The position numbers and the translations under genes were made by a program. Below are positions 1 through 7,282 of a DNA stretch of 9,136 bases, piece by piece. Under the pieces are notes generated by a model, which was given only the letters and a program-made list of their open reading frames with translations, had not been told where the DNA came from and did no database searches. Position 1 is the first letter of the stretch, and every line of letters begins with the position of its first letter. Origin of the DNA: Flavobacteriaceae bacterium (GTDB lineage Bacteria; Bacteroidota; Bacteroidia; Flavobacteriales; Flavobacteriaceae); contig JADHLU010000030.1 of NCBI GenBank assembly GCA_016780435.1, positions 1-9,136 on the forward strand, given 5' to 3'.

Positions 1-1011
1 TTCGGAAACCTCGTGCCTCGTGACGTGGCCTCAAGAGCCGCTAAAGAGCGCTGCGATGCGGGTCACGGCGTGAACAAAACCGGAGAGGCCGTGTATCTTG
101 ACTTCGATTCGGCTATCATGCGCTACGGACGCGAAAAGGCGAACACTTCAGGGCTCAAAGACGCTGATGACAAAACGGTCAGAGCGCTAGGAGAGAAAAT
201 CGTCGAGGCCAAATACGGAAACCTCTTTCAGATGTACGAGAAAATAGCCGACGAGAATCCGTATAAGACGCCGATGAAGATCTACCCGGCCGTTCACTAC
301 GCTATGGGTGGGCTATGGGTCGACTACAACCTGATGACCACCATTCCGGGATGCTACGCCGCGGGAGAGGCTAACTTCAGCGATCACGGAGCCAACCGCC
401 TAGGTGCCTCTGCGCTCATGCAAGGATTAGCCGACGGTTATTTTGTGCTTCCGTACACGATCGGAGACTACCTGGCAGACGACATTCAAACCGGAGCTAT
501 CGACACTCAGAGCGCCGAGTTTGACGAGGCAGAAAAGGCCGTCAGAGAAAAGCTAGAGCGCCTCATGTCTGGATCAGGCACGCACTCGGTTGATTATTAC
601 CACAAAAAACTGGGTAAAATCATGTGGAACAAATGCGGAATGTCTCGCAACGCAAAAGAGCTGCAAGAGGCCATTGACGAGATCGCTGCGCTTCGCAAAG
701 ATTTCTACGAAAATGTGCGTATTCCTGGGTCGGTAGACACCAAAAACCAAGAGCTTGAAAAAGCCGGAAGAGTGGCTGACTTCTTAGAACTAGGAGAACT
801 GTTTGCCGTAGACGCCCTGAACCGAAACGAATCGTGTGGCGGACACTTCAGAGAAGAGTACCAGACCGAAGACGGAGAAGCGCTTAGAGACGACGAAAAC
901 TACCGCTACGTTGCCGCATGGGAGTTCAAGGGAGAACCTAAAGACGCCGTGCTTCACAAAGAGGAGCTCGTTTATGAAAACATTGAACTGAAAACACGAT
1001 CTTACAAATAA
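1..1011 (+). CDS. sdhA: Succinate dehydrogenase/fumarate reductase flavoprotein subunit, C-terminal part (5' end outside window)
   Basis: The reading frame is open from the first base and gives 336 residues, about the last half of a flavoprotein that usually has 580-680. SdhA oxidises succinate to fumarate on covalently bound FAD and passes electrons to SdhB. In the fragment, residues 4-12 (LVPRDVASR) hold the Arg in the position of the catalytic proton-shuttle arginine. His99 lies in the VHYAMGG motif, and residues 128-134 (DHGANRL) include the substrate-binding Arg133; GCYAAGE before it is the FAD-binding segment near the capping-domain return. A GTG at 13 is only an internal Val codon, not a start. 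The stop lies 4 bases before sdhB, so the two are co-transcribed. The membrane anchor sdhC, normally upstream in Bacteroidota (sdhCAB), would be outside the window. Fumarate reductase use in the reverse direction cannot be excluded. Confidence 0.97.
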   Translation, partial: FGNLVPRDVASRAAKERCDAGHGVNKTGEAVYLDFDSAIMRYGREKANTSGLKDADDKTVRALGEKIVEAKYGNLFQMYEKIADENPYKTPMKIYPAVHYAMGGLWVDYNLMTTIPGCYAAGEANFSDHGANRLGASALMQGLADGYFVLPYTIGDYLADDIQTGAIDTQSAEFDEAEKAVREKLERLMSGSGTHSVDYYHKKLGKIMWNKCGMSRNAKELQEAIDEIAALRKDFYENVRIPGSVDTKNQELEKAGRVADFLELGELFAVDALNRNESCGGHFREEYQTEDGEALRDDENYRYVAAWEFKGEPKDAVLHKEELVYENIELKTRSYK

Positions 1012-1015
1012 GGCT

Positions 1016-1762
1016 ATGAAAATTCACTTGAAAGTTTGGCGTCAACAGAATGCCCAATCAAAAGGGTATTTTGAATCGTATGATCTTGATCATATAGAAC
1101 CCGACATGTCTTTTCTCGAAATGCTCGATGTGCTCAACGAGTCACTCATCGACCAAGGAAAAGAGCCCGTTGAATTCGACCACGACTGCCGCGAGGGAAT
1201 TTGCGGAATGTGCTCAATGGTCATTAACGGAAAACCCCACGGGCCTCAAAAACTAACCACCACCTGTCAGCTTCACATGAGAAGCTTTAAAGACGGCGAC
1301 AGCATAACCATTGAGCCCTTCAGAGCAAAAGCCTTTCCGGTCATCAAAGACCTTATCGTCGATCGATCTGCCTTTGACCGTATTCAACAGTCAGGAGGCT
1401 ACATATCGGTGAACACCTCTGGCCGCCCGGTAGACGCCAATGCCATTCCGATCGAAAAAGAAAGTGCAGATGCTTCGTTTAACGCAGCAACCTGCATCGG
1501 CTGCGGAGCCTGTGTGGCCGCCTGTAAAAATGCCAGTGCCATGCTATTCACCTCAGCTAAGGTTTCGCAATACGCCCTGCTTCCGCAAGGCCGGGTTGAG
1601 GCCAACACGCGCGTATTAAACATGGTAAAACAGATGGACCTTGAAGGGTTTGGAAACTGCACCAACACAGGCGCATGCGAAATTGAATGCCCAAAAGGAA
1701 TCTCTTTAGAGAACATCGCGCGCATGAATCGCGAATACCTAGGAGCAGTAGCTAAGGGATAA
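1016..1762 (+). CDS. sdhB: Succinate dehydrogenase/fumarate reductase iron-sulfur subunit
   Basis: This 248-residue protein relays electrons from the SdhA flavin to the quinone site at the membrane anchor. The N-terminal ferredoxin-like domain carries Cys58, Cys63, Cys66 and Cys84 for the [2Fe-2S] cluster (motif CREGICGMC). The C-terminal domain has Cys160, Cys163, Cys166 and Cys170 ([11 protein letters not shown]) and Cys215, Cys221 and Cys225 ([11 protein letters not shown] followed by Pro). By family rules these hold one [4Fe-4S] cluster (160, 163, 166, 225) and one [3Fe-4S] cluster (170, 215, 221). All ligands are present and the length is normal for the non-classical (B-type) complex II found in Bacteroidota and epsilon-proteobacteria. 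The ATG at 1016 follows the sdhA stop by 4 bases, suggesting translational coupling. A strong terminator begins 23 bases after the stop codon, so sdhB ends the operon. Confidence 0.97.
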   Translation: MKIHLKVWRQQNAQSKGYFESYDLDHIEPDMSFLEMLDVLNESLIDQGKEPVEFDHDCREGICGMCSMVINGKPHGPQKLTTTCQLHMRSFKDGDSITIEPFRAKAFPVIKDLIVDRSAFDRIQQSGGYISVNTSGRPVDANAIPIEKESADASFNAATCIGCGACVAACKNASAMLFTSAKVSQYALLPQGRVEANTRVLNMVKQMDLEGFGNCTNTGACEIECPKGISLENIARMNREYLGAVAKG

Positions 1763-1785
1763 GCTCTTCAACTACTACTGATAAC

Positions 1786-1815
1786 AAAAAAGCCCGGCGA
1801 ATGCCGGGCTTTTTT
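1786..1815. terminator. Bidirectional intrinsic terminator between sdhB and accC
   Basis: A perfect GC-rich stem, AGCCCGGC (1791-1798) with GCCGGGCT (1803-1810), closes a 4-base loop (GAAT). It is extended by A1786-1790 pairing with T1811-1815. On the plus strand it is followed by T1811-1816. Read on the minus strand the A run becomes a T run, so the same hairpin can end both the sdhAB and the accC transcripts. It touches the accC stop codon (1815-1817). Confidence 0.93.
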
Positions 1816-3164
1816 TATTCACTTAGGGGCTCCATCTCAAAGCTCTCCATAAACTTGGTGGTGTAATTACCCGCTATATAGTCTGGATGATCCATGAGTT
1901 GCCTGTGAAAGGGAATGGTAGTTTGCACCCCTTCGATCACAAATTCATCTAACGCCCGCTTCATCTTGCTAATGGCCTCTTCGCGCGTGCGTGCCGTAGT
2001 AATCAACTTGGCGATCATAGAATCGTAGTTTGGCGGAATAACGTAGCCACTGTACACATGGGTGTCTAGACGCACTCCGTGGCCTCCAGGCATGTGCAAT
2101 GTGGTGATTCTACCCGGAGAAGGTCTAAATCCATTATACGGATCCTCCGCATTGATGCGGCATTCGATTGAATGCAGCTGTGGTTCGTAGTTTTTGCCTG
2201 AAATCTTCTCGCCCGCGGCCACTAAAATTTGTTCGCGAATTAGGTCAAAATCAATTACCTGCTCGGTAATGGGGTGCTCAACCTGAATACGCGTGTTCAT
2301 TTCCATGAAATAGAAGTTGCGGTCTTTGTCCACCAAGAATTCAACCGTTCCGGCGCCCTCGTATCCGATGAACTCAGCCGCCTTAATGGCTGCCTCACCC
2401 ATCTTTTTGCGCAGTTTATCGGTCATAAATGGAGACGGCGTTTCTTCGGTCAACTTCTGGTGACGTCGCTGAATAGAGCAATCCCGTTCAGATAGATGGC
2501 AAGCTCTTCCGTACTGATCACCGACAATTTGTATCTCAATGTGACGGGGCTCTAGAATGAGCTTTTCCATATACATTCCGCCGTTGCCAAAAGAAGCCAC
2601 GGCCTCTTGAACGGCTCCCGCAAATTGAGCCTCTAATTGTTCTTCGTTATGAATGGCACGCATGCCCTTTCCTCCGCCTCCTGCAGTGGCCTTGATCATC
2701 ACCGGATAGCCCATTTTCTTGGCTACCTTCTTGGCGTCGGCTAAGTCTTTAAGCAGTCCTTCTGAGCCTGGGATCGTAGGAACCCCCGCCTCAATCATTG
2801 TTTTTTTAGCACTGGCTTTGTCGCCCATTCGTTCTATGTGCTCTGGGGAAGCGCCAATAAATTTTATAGCGTGTTCGGCACAAATCTTTGAAAACTTGGC
2901 GTTCTCAGACAAGAATCCATAGCCTGGGTGTATAGCGTCGGCATTGGTGATTTCGGCTGCTGCAATGATATTTGGAATCTTGAGATACGACTCGCTACTA
3001 GGTGCAGGACCGATACAGACCGCCTCATCAGCGAAGCGCACATGAAGGCTTTCTTCGTCTGCCTTAGAATAGACGGCCACCGTTTTTATGCCCATCTCTT
3101 TGCAGGTTCGAATAACTCGAAGCGCAATTTCTCCGCGATTAGCGACTAATATCTTTTTAAACAT
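1815..3164 (-). CDS. accC: Acetyl-CoA carboxylase, biotin carboxylase subunit
   Basis: This 449-residue ATP-grasp enzyme carboxylates the biotin on AccB using ATP and bicarbonate, the first half-reaction of malonyl-CoA formation in the cytoplasm. The N-terminal pre-ATP-grasp fold begins [15 protein letters not shown]. Lys116 and Lys158 match the ATP-binding lysines, and the glycine-rich loop GGGGKG is at 162-167. His208, Lys237, Glu275 and Glu288 match nucleotide and metal ligands. The catalytic stretch at 288-297 ([10 protein letters not shown]) contains Arg292, Val295 and Glu296, numbered as in the E. coli enzyme, and Arg336 in CRINAED matches the biotin-site Arg. Length is as in E. coli AccC (449), with no propionyl-CoA carboxylase-type C-terminal extension. 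It starts 11 bases after accB. accA and accD are not in the window and must lie elsewhere. A role in another biotin-dependent carboxylase is less likely given the accB/fabH context. Confidence 0.97.
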   Translation of the reverse strand: MFKKILVANRGEIALRVIRTCKEMGIKTVAVYSKADEESLHVRFADEAVCIGPAPSSESYLKIPNIIAAAEITNADAIHPGYGFLSENAKFSKICAEHAIKFIGASPEHIERMGDKASAKKTMIEAGVPTIPGSEGLLKDLADAKKVAKKMGYPVMIKATAGGGGKGMRAIHNEEQLEAQFAGAVQEAVASFGNGGMYMEKLILEPRHIEIQIVGDQYGRACHLSERDCSIQRRHQKLTEETPSPFMTDKLRKKMGEAAIKAAEFIGYEGAGTVEFLVDKDRNFYFMEMNTRIQVEHPITEQVIDFDLIREQILVAAGEKISGKNYEPQLHSIECRINAEDPYNGFRPSPGRITTLHMPGGHGVRLDTHVYSGYVIPPNYDSMIAKLITTARTREEAISKMKRALDEFVIEGVQTTIPFHRQLMDHPDYIAGNYTTKFMESFEMEPLSE

Positions 3165-3175
3165 GCTGATCTGGA

Positions 3176-3670
3176 TTAAGACGGATCAACCAAGAAGAGC
3201 GGCTGATCAAATTCTACAGGGCTCGAATCTTCTACCAAAATCTTCACGATTTTACCCGAAATCTCCGATTCAATATCGTTGAACAATTTCATGGCTTCAA
3301 TTACGCAAAGCGTATCGCCCACATTAACTGAAGAACCGATCTCCACAAAATTGGGTTTATCAGGAGACGGCTTGCGGTAAAAGGTTCCAATAATGGGTGA
3401 CTTAATCACCGTGTACTTGCTGTCGTCGTCTTGAGCCGCTGTTTCAGCATTGGCCACTGGCGCCGCAGAAGCAGCTGGAGCAACCGCTGGCATCATAGCT
3501 GCTGTGGGTTGGGCCACGGGCACTTGATGAACCACAGCCATTTCTGACGTAGCCGTGCTCTCAGGGGTCGTTTTAATGGTGATCTTCACATCTTCCATTT
3601 CAAGGCTAACCTCACTAGCCCCTGACTTAGCAACGAATCGTATGAGACTCTGAATTTCTTTAATATCCAT
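3176..3670 (-). CDS. accB: Acetyl-CoA carboxylase biotin carboxyl carrier protein (BCCP)
   Basis: BCCP carries the carboxyl group from AccC to the carboxyltransferase AccAD. The protein is 164 residues from the ATG at 3670. A longer in-frame ATG at 3739 would add 23 residues, but that stretch lies inside the 3' end of fabH and is just its shadow. The sequence [12 protein letters not shown] is the standard BCCP N terminus, so I chose the shorter start, 10 bases after the fabH stop. Residues 1-34 form the N-terminal region, about 45-80 an Ala/Pro-rich flexible linker, and 86-164 the biotinyl (lipoyl-like) domain. The motif EAMKLFND places the biotinylated lysine at 128, on the hairpin tip. The 'thumb' segment [19 protein letters not shown] (91-109), typical of acetyl-CoA carboxylase BCCPs, separates it from pyruvate or propionyl carboxylase carriers. 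Confidence 0.96.
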   Translation of the reverse strand: MDIKEIQSLIRFVAKSGASEVSLEMEDVKITIKTTPESTATSEMAVVHQVPVAQPTAAMMPAVAPAASAAPVANAETAAQDDDSKYTVIKSPIIGTFYRKPSPDKPNFVEIGSSVNVGDTLCVIEAMKLFNDIESEISGKIVKILVEDSSPVEFDQPLFLVDPS

Positions 3671-3680
3671 GTAAGTTGTT

Positions 3681-4682
3681 TTAGTCTTTAGAATTGTACG
3701 CCCATTTAAGTAGTGCAGCGCCCCAGGTAAAACCTGCACCGAACGCTGAGACTACAATATTATCGCCTTTTTTAAAAAGGTGTTCAAAATCATTTAATAG
3801 CAAAGGTATGGTAGCCGCGGTTGTATTTCCATAACGCTCTATGTTCATTAAGACCTTTTCTTCAACAATTCCCATGCGCTTTGCCGTTGCATCAATAATG
3901 CGCTTATTTGCCTGGTGTGAGACTAAATAGCTCACCTCAGAATTGGTCAACTGGTTGCGAAGCATAATCTGCTCTGCTGCGTCAGCCATATGGGTGACAG
4001 CAAACTTAAAAACAACCTGTCCGTCTTGATAAATATAGTGTTTCTTTTCGGCAACCGTATCTGTAGAGGCGGGTAACAGCGACCCCCCTGCGGCGATTCC
4101 TAAATGCAATTTACCCACCCCATCGCTGCGCAAGTATTCGTCTATGTATCCGTTGCCTTCGCTATTAGGTTCTAGCAAAACAGCTCCCGCCCCGTCACCA
4201 AATAGAATACAGGTAGTGCGGTCTTCGTAATCGACTATAGACGACATCATGTCGGCTCCTATCAATAACACTTTTTGGTAGCGGCCACTCTCGATATAGG
4301 CCGAGGCAGTAGACAATCCGTATAAAAATCCAGAACAAGCGGCCTGTAAATCGTAGCCAAAGGCGTTTTTGGCGCCAAGGGCAGTGATCACTTGAGCGGC
4401 CGTAGCCACGACGGGCATATCTGCGGTTGCCGTAGCGACGATAATCAGCTCGATATCTTCGGCTGATAGGCGTGTCTTTTCAAGTAGATTTTGAGCGGCC
4501 TGAATGGCCATATAGGCTGTAGCCCTCCCCGGCTCTTTGAGAATGCGTCGCTCTTGGATCCCTGTTCGAGAAACAATCCACTCGTCGTTGGTATCGACCA
4601 TCTGTTCGAGTGTTTTGTTGTCGAGCACCGAGCTTGGCAGGTAAGCCCCAACAGCTGTGATTGCAGCGCGTGTTTTTGCCAT
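3681..4682 (-). CDS. fabH: Beta-ketoacyl-ACP synthase III (KAS III)
   Basis: This 333-residue thiolase-fold condensing enzyme starts type II fatty-acid synthesis by joining an acyl-CoA primer to malonyl-ACP. The catalytic triad is visible: Cys116 in QAACSGF, His256 in SHQANKR and Asn286 in YGNTTAA. The N-terminal [13 protein letters not shown] and the C-terminal GAGFTWGA are standard FabH signatures, and the length is normal. Bacteroidota often use branched primers, but primer preference cannot be read from the sequence. It lies after rpmF and before accB, a common lipid-gene neighbourhood; unlike many Proteobacteria and Firmicutes there is no plsX between rpmF and fabH. A terminator-like hairpin sits just 20 bases upstream of the start. 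The last codons lie 10 bases before accB, so fabH-accB-accC look co-transcribed. Confidence 0.97.
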   Translation of the reverse strand: MAKTRAAITAVGAYLPSSVLDNKTLEQMVDTNDEWIVSRTGIQERRILKEPGRATAYMAIQAAQNLLEKTRLSAEDIELIIVATATADMPVVATAAQVITALGAKNAFGYDLQAACSGFLYGLSTASAYIESGRYQKVLLIGADMMSSIVDYEDRTTCILFGDGAGAVLLEPNSEGNGYIDEYLRSDGVGKLHLGIAAGGSLLPASTDTVAEKKHYIYQDGQVVFKFAVTHMADAAEQIMLRNQLTNSEVSYLVSHQANKRIIDATAKRMGIVEEKVLMNIERYGNTTAATIPLLLNDFEHLFKKGDNIVVSAFGAGFTWGAALLKWAYNSKD

Positions 4683-4701
4683 ACGTTATAGTTCAGCGCA
4701 T

Positions 4702-4734
4702 AAAAAAACTCTTGCTGATCTAGGCAAGAGTTTT
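4702..4734 (-). terminator. Terminator-like hairpin between rpmF and fabH
   Basis: On the minus strand, AAAACTCTTGC and GCAAGAGTTTT form a perfect 11-bp stem (arms at 4724-4734 and 4705-4715) around an 8-base loop. The T run continues for three more bases, through 4702. The shape is that of an intrinsic terminator, but the stem is only moderately GC-rich (5 of 11 pairs). It could end a DUF177-rpmF transcript fully, or let part of it read through into fabH-accB-accC as an attenuator. Confidence 0.75.
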
Positions 4735-4756
4735 GAGATAGCCTTCGTTACGAAAG

Positions 4757-4951
4757 TTATGCTTCTTCGACTACGGCGTCAATAAGTACTTTACCTCTGT
4801 AATAGAGTTTTCCTTCGTGCCAATGTGCGCGGTGCATTAAGTGTACCTCTCCTGTTGTGGCGTCTTTAGCCAAGGTAGGGGCAACAGCTTTGTAATGCGT
4901 GCGACGTTTGTCTCTGCGCGTTTTCGATATTTTTCTCTTAGGATGTGCCAT
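4757..4951 (-). CDS. rpmF: 50S ribosomal protein L32 (bL32), cysteine-free form
   Basis: This 64-residue, very basic protein is a structural component of the large ribosomal subunit. The N-terminal half ([20 protein letters not shown]) is the conserved L32 rRNA-binding part, and residues 34-53 include the [11 protein letters not shown] and YYRG segments seen in flavobacterial L32. The protein contains no cysteine: the two CxxC pairs that bind zinc in the common form are replaced (DATT at 30-33, and HEGKLYYRG in the second region). It should therefore fold without zinc. It starts 21 bases after the end of the DUF177 gene, a pairing conserved across many bacteria, and is followed by a hairpin before fabH. 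Confidence 0.96.
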   Translation of the reverse strand: MAHPKRKISKTRRDKRRTHYKAVAPTLAKDATTGEVHLMHRAHWHEGKLYYRGKVLIDAVVEEA

Positions 4952-4972
4952 TTCTATTCGTATTAATCTCTT

Positions 4973-5503
4973 TTACAATAATTTCTTTAGGGCGTCCCAC
5001 CTAGGGTCGCCATCTTCGTTGTTTGGTTTTTCTTCAACTGGGCCTTTTGGGCTGAGCTCTTCAAGCCTTGAAAGCGCCGTTGACTTCAACTTGCCCGAAA
5101 TAACGTCCGGGTGAACTCTTTTCTGAGGAGCACCGAGCACGATCATTTCGTAAATGTATTGGGCGATGTTAAACTGAAACTCTCCGTGCGGAAGTATCAG
5201 TAGCTCATCATCTTCATCATTAAACGATTCGCCAAATTTGATCAGCAAATCTAACGACGCGTTAACCTGCATGTCGAAAGGCTCACTGCTCAGATCGCAA
5301 TCGACCCTAACCGAGCCTTCTGACTTCAAGCTGAGCTCCATAGTGGTGGTATTCTTCAAGAGCACCGCCTTAACTACGATAGCCACATTTTTGAACTCGT
5401 TGTAATCAAACCATTCAAAGAGCGTGTCGTCGAGCACAAACTCGAACTCGTGTTTACCTTGCTTCAGGCCTGTAAAGGAAATATCAAACTCCTTTAACTT
5501 CAT
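4973..5503 (-). CDS. DUF177 (YceD-like) family protein upstream of L32
   Basis: This 176-residue acidic, soluble protein has no signal peptide or membrane segment. Family signs are the VRVDCDLSSEPF segment at 65-76, which corresponds to the region around the conserved Cys of YceD-type proteins. Others are the NIAQYIYEMIVLGAPQKRVHP block at about 112-132 and the C-terminal DPRWDALKKL at 166-175. DUF177 proteins are nearly always encoded directly before rpmF, as here, and the family has been linked to 23S rRNA accumulation in E. coli and plants. A role in large-subunit assembly is therefore a reasonable inference, but the biochemical activity is not known. A promoter-like sequence lies 36-65 bases upstream of the ATG, suggesting that this gene heads a transcript separate from pdxA. 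Confidence 0.9.
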   Translation of the reverse strand: MKLKEFDISFTGLKQGKHEFEFVLDDTLFEWFDYNEFKNVAIVVKAVLLKNTTTMELSLKSEGSVRVDCDLSSEPFDMQVNASLDLLIKFGESFNDEDDELLILPHGEFQFNIAQYIYEMIVLGAPQKRVHPDVISGKLKSTALSRLEELSPKGPVEEKPNNEDGDPRWDALKKLL

Positions 5504-5519
5504 GATTATCTGAATCGTA

Positions 5520-5538
5520 CAGCCTTAGATAAGGGCTG
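5520..5538. repeat. Imperfect inverted repeat at the expected transcription start of the DUF177-rpmF transcript
   Basis: CAGCC (5520-5524) pairs with GGCTG (5534-5538), extended by TT/AA with a single bulged G (5533) around the 4-base loop AGAT. It lies directly downstream of the -7 element, so it would span the start site and first transcribed bases. It lacks a T run on the minus strand and is not a convincing terminator for pdxA. It may be an operator or a 5' UTR hairpin. Confidence 0.45.
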
Positions 5539-5568
5539 CAAATATACTGCTAAATTAGAAAAATCAAA
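5539..5568 (-). promoter_or_regulatory. Bacteroidota-type promoter for DUF177-rpmF
   Basis: On the minus strand, TTTG (5565-5568) is followed by 18 bases and TATATTTG (5539-5546). This matches the known Bacteroidota vegetative consensus, a -33 TTTG/TTG element and a -7 TAnnTTTG element about 19 bases apart. It falls inside the 74-base gap between pdxA and DUF177, giving an expected leader of about 30 bases. No experimental start site is available. Confidence 0.75.
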
Positions 5569-5577
5569 GCGACAATG

Positions 5578-6651
5578 TTAAGCGTTGTGCTCTTTAGCTG
5601 CTTTTTTTTGATTGGGCTTCAACTTGTTGGCCTCTAGGGCTTGATAGGCCGTGCGTCTTCTGTAAATATCGACCGCCGCAAACAGGGCCTGAGTAAATGA
5701 GCTGGGGTCGGCCTCTCCCTTTCCAGCAATGGCGTAGGCCGTTCCGTGATCAGGAGATGTTCTCACTCTAGAAAGGCCCGCGGTATAATTGACCCCTTGG
5801 CCAAAAGACAGCGTCTTGAACGCTACCAACCCTTGGTCGTGATAGGCGGCGATCACCCCGTCGAATTGAGTATAGGTAGACGAACCAAAAAATCCATCGG
5901 CAGCATACGGGCCAAAAGCTAAAATACCCTCTTCAAAAAGAGAGGCAATAGCCGGCCTCATGATGGTGTCGTCTTCGCTTCCGATGGTGCCGTCGTCTCC
6001 GCTGTGCGGATTGATGCCTAAAAGCGCGATACGCGGACGAACAATGCCAAAGTCTTGAATGAGCGATTGATTCATCGTCTTTACCTTGTCGCGAATGCGT
6101 TTAGTGGTTATGGCATTAGAGACCTCAGAAACGGCAATGTGATCGGTAAGCAGCCCCACCCTCAATCCTTCAGAAATCATAAACATCAGTGCTTCTCCGC
6201 CCAACTCCTTAGCCAGGTAATCGGTGTGCCCTGGAAAGCTGAATCGTTCTGACTGTACGTTGCTCTTGTTAATGGGGGCGGTGACCAGCGCGTCAATCTG
6301 ACCCTCTTTTAGCGCCTTGGTCGCTGCCTCTAGCGAGGCTACCGCTAGCCTTCCGGCTTCTGCGCTACTCGTACCAAAAGCCACTTCAAAATCGTCTTCA
6401 AAAACCGAAAGCACGTTAATTTTTCCATGCTCAACCCGATCTAGGCTTTTTATGCCGTGAAACTTGAGATCAAGGTCAAAGGCCTGCTTTTGGAAGGCTA
6501 TGGTTTTAGTTGAAGCAAAAAATATAGGGGTGCAGCTACTTAAAATGCGTGCATCTTGGAGGCTCTTGAGCGCAACTTCGCATCCGATACCGTTAAGATC
6601 CCCGACAGAAATACCTAATTTTACAGGGTTTTGTTGCTTCATATAACTCAT
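5578..6651 (-). CDS. pdxA: 4-hydroxythreonine-4-phosphate dehydrogenase
   Basis: PdxA oxidises 4-phosphohydroxy-L-threonine with NAD(P)+. The product decarboxylates to the amino-ketone that PdxJ condenses with deoxyxylulose 5-phosphate to make pyridoxine 5'-phosphate. The 357-residue protein has the N-terminal GDLNGIG motif (17-23) and the substrate motif PGHTDYLAKELGG (140-152). Its three metal-binding histidines are all present: His171 (TDHIAVSEV), His216 (GINPHSGDDG) and His271 (AAYHDQGL). The block FGQGVNYTAGL near 283-293 and SPDHGTAYAIAG near 299-310 are also typical. The C terminus ends in a short Lys-rich tail (about 343-357). The start could be Met1 (6651) or Met4 (6642); I kept the first, though nothing decides between them. 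It is divergent from ribE with a 40-base gap and is followed by a promoter for the next gene, so it may be transcribed partly on its own. Confidence 0.96.
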   Translation of the reverse strand: MSYMKQQNPVKLGISVGDLNGIGCEVALKSLQDARILSSCTPIFFASTKTIAFQKQAFDLDLKFHGIKSLDRVEHGKINVLSVFEDDFEVAFGTSSAEAGRLAVASLEAATKALKEGQIDALVTAPINKSNVQSERFSFPGHTDYLAKELGGEALMFMISEGLRVGLLTDHIAVSEVSNAITTKRIRDKVKTMNQSLIQDFGIVRPRIALLGINPHSGDDGTIGSEDDTIMRPAIASLFEEGILAFGPYAADGFFGSSTYTQFDGVIAAYHDQGLVAFKTLSFGQGVNYTAGLSRVRTSPDHGTAYAIAGKGEADPSSFTQALFAAVDIYRRRTAYQALEANKLKPNQKKAAKEHNA

Positions 6652-6691
6652 TTTAACGCCGTACTAAGGTACTGAAATTTCGACCCTTCAC
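6652..6691. promoter_or_regulatory. Shared divergent start region of pdxA and ribE
   Basis: Only 40 bases separate the two divergent start codons, so the promoters must overlap each other or reach into the opposite coding regions. The region holds an inverted GTAC pair (6661-6664 and 6669-6672, spacer TAAG). On the minus strand it also contains TACCTTAG, one mismatch from TAnnTTTG, but with no -33 TTG at a suitable distance. No promoter can be assigned with confidence on either strand. Confidence 0.4.
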
Positions 6692-7282
6692 ATGTTTACA
6701 GGCATTATAGAAACTTTGGCCACCGTTCATTCGCTGCGTCGCGAACAATCGAATCTTCACCTTGAGCTTGAAAGCCCTCTTGCCGCCGAGCTTAAGGTTG
6801 ATCAAAGCGTGGCACACAACGGCGTTTGCCTCACGGTGGTGGCGCAATCGGCAACGCATTACACGGTAACGGCCATCGAAGAGACCCTTCAGAAAACCAA
6901 CCTCAACGACCTGGTTGTTGGTGACAAGGTCAACCTAGAGCGAGCCATGAAATTAGGGGCGCGCCTAGACGGGCATTTGGTTCAAGGGCATGTTGACATC
7001 ACGGCGGTTTGCGCCTCGGTAGATGAGCGCGACGGAAGCTGGTGGTTTAGCTTTAGCTATGAGAAAAATCCCCAATGGGTCACCATTGAAAAGGGTTCGA
7101 TCACGGTCGACGGAACCTCCCTTACCGTTGTAGATTCAAAGACCAACAGCTTTAGTGTAGCCATTATTCCCTATACCTACGAACACACCCGTTTTAACAC
7201 CTATAAGGTCGGAACGCGTGTGAATCTCGAGTTTGACCTCATCGGAAAATACGTGGCACGCCTTACGCAGCAGGCTAACTAA
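6692..7282 (+). CDS. ribE: Riboflavin synthase, alpha subunit
   Basis: The enzyme converts two molecules of 6,7-dimethyl-8-ribityllumazine into riboflavin and a pyrimidinedione that is recycled, the last step before FMN and FAD. The 196-residue protein starts with the invariant MFTGIIE and shows the two tandem lumazine-binding barrels. Barrel 1 covers about 1-95, with NGVCLTVV at 43-50 and the NLERA...LDGHLVQGHVD stretch at 81-102 leading out of it. Barrel 2 covers about 99-190, with DGTSLTVVD at 140-148 and VNLEFDLIGKYVARL at 177-191. Cys46 and the GHVD motif are in expected places. Length is normal. The naming follows E. coli-style ribE/ribC usage, which differs between organisms. Its last 8 bases overlap the 3' end of the convergent symporter gene, and no terminator is visible after it. 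Confidence 0.96.
   Translation: MFTGIIETLATVHSLRREQSNLHLELESPLAAELKVDQSVAHNGVCLTVVAQSATHYTVTAIEETLQKTNLNDLVVGDKVNLERAMKLGARLDGHLVQGHVDITAVCASVDERDGSWWFSFSYEKNPQWVTIEKGSITVDGTSLTVVDSKTNSFSVAIIPYTYEHTRFNTYKVGTRVNLEFDLIGKYVARLTQQAN

Noticed and set aside
1399..1725. 108-codon open frame on the minus strand within sdhB
   Set aside because: It lies fully inside sdhB, whose cluster motifs are intact on the other strand, and its product resembles no family I recognise. It is a frame shadow.
4744..4754. Odd palindrome TTCGTTACGAA just after the rpmF stop
   Set aside because: The 5-bp arms with a 1-base centre are too short to judge, and no promoter or known operator is associated with it.
6664..6671. 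TACCTTAG on the minus strand as the pdxA promoter -7 element
   Set aside because: It has one mismatch to TAnnTTTG, but no TTG lies 17-23 bases upstream and the leader would be only about 6 bases. It is too weak to annotate.
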